Source of the DNA: Planctomycetaceae bacterium
GTDB taxonomy: Bacteria; Planctomycetota; Planctomycetia; Pirellulales; Pirellulaceae
NCBI GenBank assembly: GCA_002685655.1
Contig: NYXM01000063.1
Coordinates: forward strand, 1-43,193
Direction: 5' to 3'
Length of the DNA: 43,193 bases
The position numbers and the translations under genes were made by a program. Position 1 is the first letter of the stretch; the number at the start of each line of letters is the position of its first letter. This document shows, piece after piece, positions 40,600 to 43,193 of the stretch. The notes under the pieces are model-generated. The model had not been told where the DNA came from, did no database searches, and saw only the letters and a list, made by a program, of their open reading frames with translations.

Positions 40600-40630
40600 C
40601 ACGTGCCAGGACACCGGGACGTGCCACGTC
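40600..40630. promoter_or_regulatory. Repeated ACGTGCCA motif before the DUF3467 gene
   Basis: ACGTGCCA occurs at 40601-40608 and 40619-40626, a spacing of 18 bp. The first lies in a CACGTG palindrome (40600-40605) and the second in a perfect 13-nt palindrome GACGTGCCACGTC (40618-40630). Two palindromic sites less than two helical turns apart look like a dimeric operator. It could also be chance in a 145-bp gap. Confidence 0.3.
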
Positions 40631-40709
40631 AAAAGTGATTCAATTCTCAGAAGCTCACACGAGATTCCAGAACCGTTTTCCTCCCTAAATAGGTGGTGAA
40701 CACGAAGGA

Positions 40710-42971
40710 TCACCAATTAAACCGGAACGTCCGGTACAAATAGCGGGCAACGCGACGGCCAATTGGCTGCCAACCCGTGTAGATCTTGGCCTGTCCGGTA
40801 AGACCAACTCGCAACTGTTCGTCATTGTCATCAAAACGAACTCGGGCCTGATACGATGTGCTGATCGGTTTCAGCATCCCATTGGCTTCAGTTTTTGCAT
40901 CGAGCTCGCCTCCACCCTGGCTGGCAAGGCTTGCCGATGTATGTTCCATGGGAGCCAGGGCGACTTTTTCGATTTCGCCGGAAAACGTCTGCCAGCGGTA
41001 GGCATCCAGCTTCATGTCGACGGCGGGCCATTGACGGTTGTTCTTGCCGTGGTATTCCAGGACCAGGTTGACATCGCCTTGATCCACGACCAGGACGGCC
41101 TCGAAAGCACTGGCATCGCCGATTTGGCAGAGTTGATCCCGTTCCTGCAACGAGGCGCCCCGGTTCTTTTTGTCGAATAGCGACCCTGACCAGGAGGGGA
41201 GCCGGCCATCGCCGGAATCACGAAACGGACGGACAGGTGGTGGAAACACCACTCCAGAAACTGGGGCAATGATCTCCAGGAGACTGGCTTCTTTTTCCTT
41301 TTCTGCCAACTGCCGCTCGACGGTGTCAATCATCTTTTCCAGCGTCTCGGTCTGGCTGGAGATTGCTGGGTTCAAGAATGACTGTCTGGTGACATTCACC
41401 AACTGAGCGTCCAGTCGCTCTCTTTCTCCCCGCAACTGCTCGACCGCCAGTAGTAGATCGATGTTCTCCAATCTCGCGAGGACGGTTTCGTCTTTGATTA
41501 CGGTATCACCCGGCTTGACGAGGGCACCATTGAAGAGCCCGCTGACCCCGGGATAAACCTGTTCCGCGCCGCGCGGCGACACTTCGAAAGTACAGGCGAC
41601 GTGGAAGGGTAGGGGAATCAGCAATACTCCGACCAACAACGCCACGACGACGGCCGCGGTTGCGACCACACGATGCCGTTTCACTTTGTGCATCCTCCCA
41701 GGCATGTAAAAGAACTTCGTCAGTCGAATCAAGGGCTGAATAACCAGCCCAAACAACCCGGCCACAGCAACCAGTTCGCCAATAATCCTCAAACCGTATG
41801 GTTCCAGCACTTTGGTCAAAAAGTACATAATCGAGAACACAACCACCCAGCGGTACATCACCGAAGCAATTGTGAACATGGCAAAGAAGACCTGCCGTCG
41901 TTGCGGCAGGAAGGGGCTCGGCGGCTGTTCGATACCCAAACAGGTCTTGACCATGAACCGCTTCAAGACTTCCGTCGACTTCTGCCGCAAGTTAGGAATC
42001 TCAGCCAGGTCCATGGTGATGTAGTAGCCATCGAACCGAAGCAGAGGATTGGCGTTGAACATGACGGTGCTGACGGAGCAGATAAACATCATGCTCAGCG
42101 CCAAGTGGTTCAGCAGCCCCGGCTCGCTGAACCACCATATAAACGTGGCAAGTGTGGCCAGAATCAGTTCGACATACATCCCCGCGGCGCCAATAAATGC
42201 ACGCTTCCATTTACTAGGCAGCATCCAGGAATCGGAGACGTTGCAATACAGACAGGGGGTGAACACCAGTAGCATGATGCCAATTTCGTGACACTCGCCG
42301 CCGTAGTACTTACACGAGAGGCCGTGACCGAATTCATGGAGGACTTTGACGGTCGCCATGGTGACACCGAGATAGATCCAGTTATGCGGCCCGAAAAATT
42401 CGTGAAACGTCGGTAGCCGCGTCCGAAACACATCGAACTGAACCAGCAAGAGCGAGAGCGCACTCAGCCCCAGCATCGTAAAAAACATGACGGTCAGCGG
42501 GTGGAACAGCCAACCGAAAAACGGATGCAGCCAATTCAAGATCCGTTCTGGATCGAAGCCACGAAAACGAATCGCAAAAATGTTGGTGAACTTGCCCATC
42601 AGCTCTTTGCGTTTCTTTTCATCGCGACGTCGTTTCAGCTGACGTCCTTGGCCGGCTGCTTCGGAGACAACTAGGCCGCTACGATGCAACATGCCGACGA
42701 ACTGCTGCAAGTCACTGAAGGTGATTTTTTGCGGAGTGAATTCTTCTTCAAATTGCTCTTTGATTTGCTCCAAGCTGGAGTTCCCATCGAGCATGCAGAG
42801 GATGGCGTACTCTTCTTCGTGGAATCGGTAGTAATTCAATCCCACGGGTTCTTTGACAACCCAATACACACTGCCGTGATAGCGCTGTTTGCGAGCCGAT
42901 AGATCCGCTCGCATTCGCAACGTCAGTCGACGCGATGCACTGCTAACCAAGCTGTCCGCAAGCGTTGCCAT
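40710..42971 (-). CDS. PqqD-like / M50 site-2 protease / HlyD-like fusion membrane protein
   Basis: 753 aa. The N-terminal 110 residues resemble a PqqD-type peptide-binding winged helix (YWVVKEPVGLNYYRFHEEEY ... MLDGNSSLEQI). A multi-span membrane core follows (about 150-455). It has the M50 zinc motif HEFGH (H212, E213, H216) and the third-ligand motif NPLLRFDGYY (D314). Cysteines C220, C227, C240 and C243 lie nearby, including CLYC. The C-terminal part (about 455-753) is HlyD-like: a biotinyl-lipoyl-like segment (PGVSGLFNGALVKPGDTV), a coiled-coil hairpin (about 505-565), a second half (LEIIAPVSGVVFPP), and a beta-barrel end (VRFDDNDEQLRVGLTGQAKI). It probably sits in the inner membrane with the HlyD part in the periplasm. 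It is 98 bp after an adaptor gene. The catalytic motif is intact; the substrate is unknown, with the nearby giants as an inferred candidate. Confidence 0.92.
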   Translation of the reverse strand: MATLADSLVSSASRRLTLRMRADLSARKQRYHGSVYWVVKEPVGLNYYRFHEEEYAILCMLDGNSSLEQIKEQFEEEFTPQKITFSDLQQFVGMLHRSGLVVSEAAGQGRQLKRRRDEKKRKELMGKFTNIFAIRFRGFDPERILNWLHPFFGWLFHPLTVMFFTMLGLSALSLLLVQFDVFRTRLPTFHEFFGPHNWIYLGVTMATVKVLHEFGHGLSCKYYGGECHEIGIMLLVFTPCLYCNVSDSWMLPSKWKRAFIGAAGMYVELILATLATFIWWFSEPGLLNHLALSMMFICSVSTVMFNANPLLRFDGYYITMDLAEIPNLRQKSTEVLKRFMVKTCLGIEQPPSPFLPQRRQVFFAMFTIASVMYRWVVVFSIMYFLTKVLEPYGLRIIGELVAVAGLFGLVIQPLIRLTKFFYMPGRMHKVKRHRVVATAAVVVALLVGVLLIPLPFHVACTFEVSPRGAEQVYPGVSGLFNGALVKPGDTVIKDETVLARLENIDLLLAVEQLRGERERLDAQLVNVTRQSFLNPAISSQTETLEKMIDTVERQLAEKEKEASLLEIIAPVSGVVFPPPVRPFRDSGDGRLPSWSGSLFDKKNRGASLQERDQLCQIGDASAFEAVLVVDQGDVNLVLEYHGKNNRQWPAVDMKLDAYRWQTFSGEIEKVALAPMEHTSASLASQGGGELDAKTEANGMLKPISTSYQARVRFDDNDEQLRVGLTGQAKIYTGWQPIGRRVARYLYRTFRFNW

Positions 42972-43069
42972 GAACCTGTATTTCCGCTTTACTTACTGTC
43001 TGAATTCGATACGCATTGGACTACACGATAGCGCCGAGAGTCTCCTCGAATGAGCATTTTCGGGGGAAC
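42972..43069 (-). other. 98-bp gap between the adaptor and M50/HlyD genes
   Basis: I see no terminator. A weak AGG lies a few bases before the ATG at 42971. Co-transcription of the two genes is likely. Confidence 0.4.
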
Positions 43070-43193
43070 CTATGGGGCCTTGGCAAGCTGGCTTTGTTTC
43101 AGCTTGATCGTCAGCTCGGCGTCCATCCCGGGCAGCATGACCCAAAAGCCATTCGCCTTCCTATTCTTGACCTCACACACCACGCGATAGTCA
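43070..43193 (-). CDS. C-terminal fragment of a HlyD/RND-type periplasmic adaptor (5' end outside window)
   Basis: The minus-strand frame entering at the right edge encodes 40 residues, ending in QLAKAP and a TAG at 43070-43072. The segment YRVVCEVKNRKANGFWVMLP followed by GMDAELTIKLK matches the last beta-strands of HlyD/AcrA-type adaptors, where LPGMxAEVTI is typical. It lies 98 bp upstream of the M50/HlyD fusion on the same strand, so an operon is likely. Only the C-terminus is visible, so the assignment rests on one motif and the neighbour. Confidence 0.7.
   Translation of the reverse strand, partial: DYRVVCEVKNRKANGFWVMLPGMDAELTIKLKQSQLAKAP

Noticed and set aside
40369..40716. 115-aa minus-strand frame overlapping the DUF3467 gene
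   Set aside because: Out of frame with a good DUF3467 match, with low-complexity Lys/Arg content and no domain.
42000..42272. Plus-strand frames opposite the M50/HlyD gene
   Set aside because: The minus strand has an intact HEFGH/FDGYY membrane protease; the opposite frames have no recognisable features.

Overview
The window is almost entirely minus-strand coding sequence and looks like a planctomycete genome, probably Pirellulales. The reasons are two giant tandem genes with LEPR-XLL type N-termini, DFGDAPD/GEVED modules, cadherin-like repeat arrays, a C-terminal dockerin-type repeat, and a planctomycete-style M50 peptidase/HlyD fusion beside a DUF3467-like gene. No tRNA, rRNA, IS element, CRISPR array or phage gene was seen.

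Layout in the direction of transcription (right to left). (1) 43193-43070: the last 40 codons of a HlyD/RND-type periplasmic adaptor. (2) 42971-40710: a 753-aa membrane protein with a PqqD-like N-terminus, an M50 (site-2 protease) core with HEFGH, and a HlyD-like periplasmic part. (3) 40564-40175: a 129-aa DUF3467-like protein. A strong intrinsic terminator (40074-40126) closes this group. (4) 39698-40073: a leader/promoter region with a perfect -10 box and an 8-bp hairpin. (5) 39694-16154: a giant secreted protein of 7846 aa, here called giant A. (6) After 76 bp, 16077 to the window edge: a second giant, at least 5359 aa and still open at position 1, here called giant B.

The two giants are paralogues with largely the same domain order. 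Both have an MTIRRS start, a LEPR-XLL-like stretch, a shared 'DVAPRELTLRFD' module, a metzincin-like domain, PPC-like modules, parallel beta-helix blocks, a repeat built round 'TFEFD', DFGDAPD, GEVED, and cadherin-like repeats. They differ in informative ways. Giant B has a complete subtilisin (S8) domain with D115/H157/S346 directly after the N-terminus, and an intact metzincin motif HEIGHLLGLQH. Giant A has no S8 domain, and the aligned metzincin site reads VGVGAMLGLDL, so all three zinc-ligand histidines and the catalytic Glu are gone. Only giant A shows a choice-of-anchor L module.

Working model (inference): the adaptor plus M50/HlyD proteins are an envelope machine that may serve export or processing of the giants. 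The giants form a surface pair, one carrying two proteases and the other a pseudoprotease scaffold. This pair, and the uncharacterised TFEFD repeat, are the best candidates for an undescribed system here.
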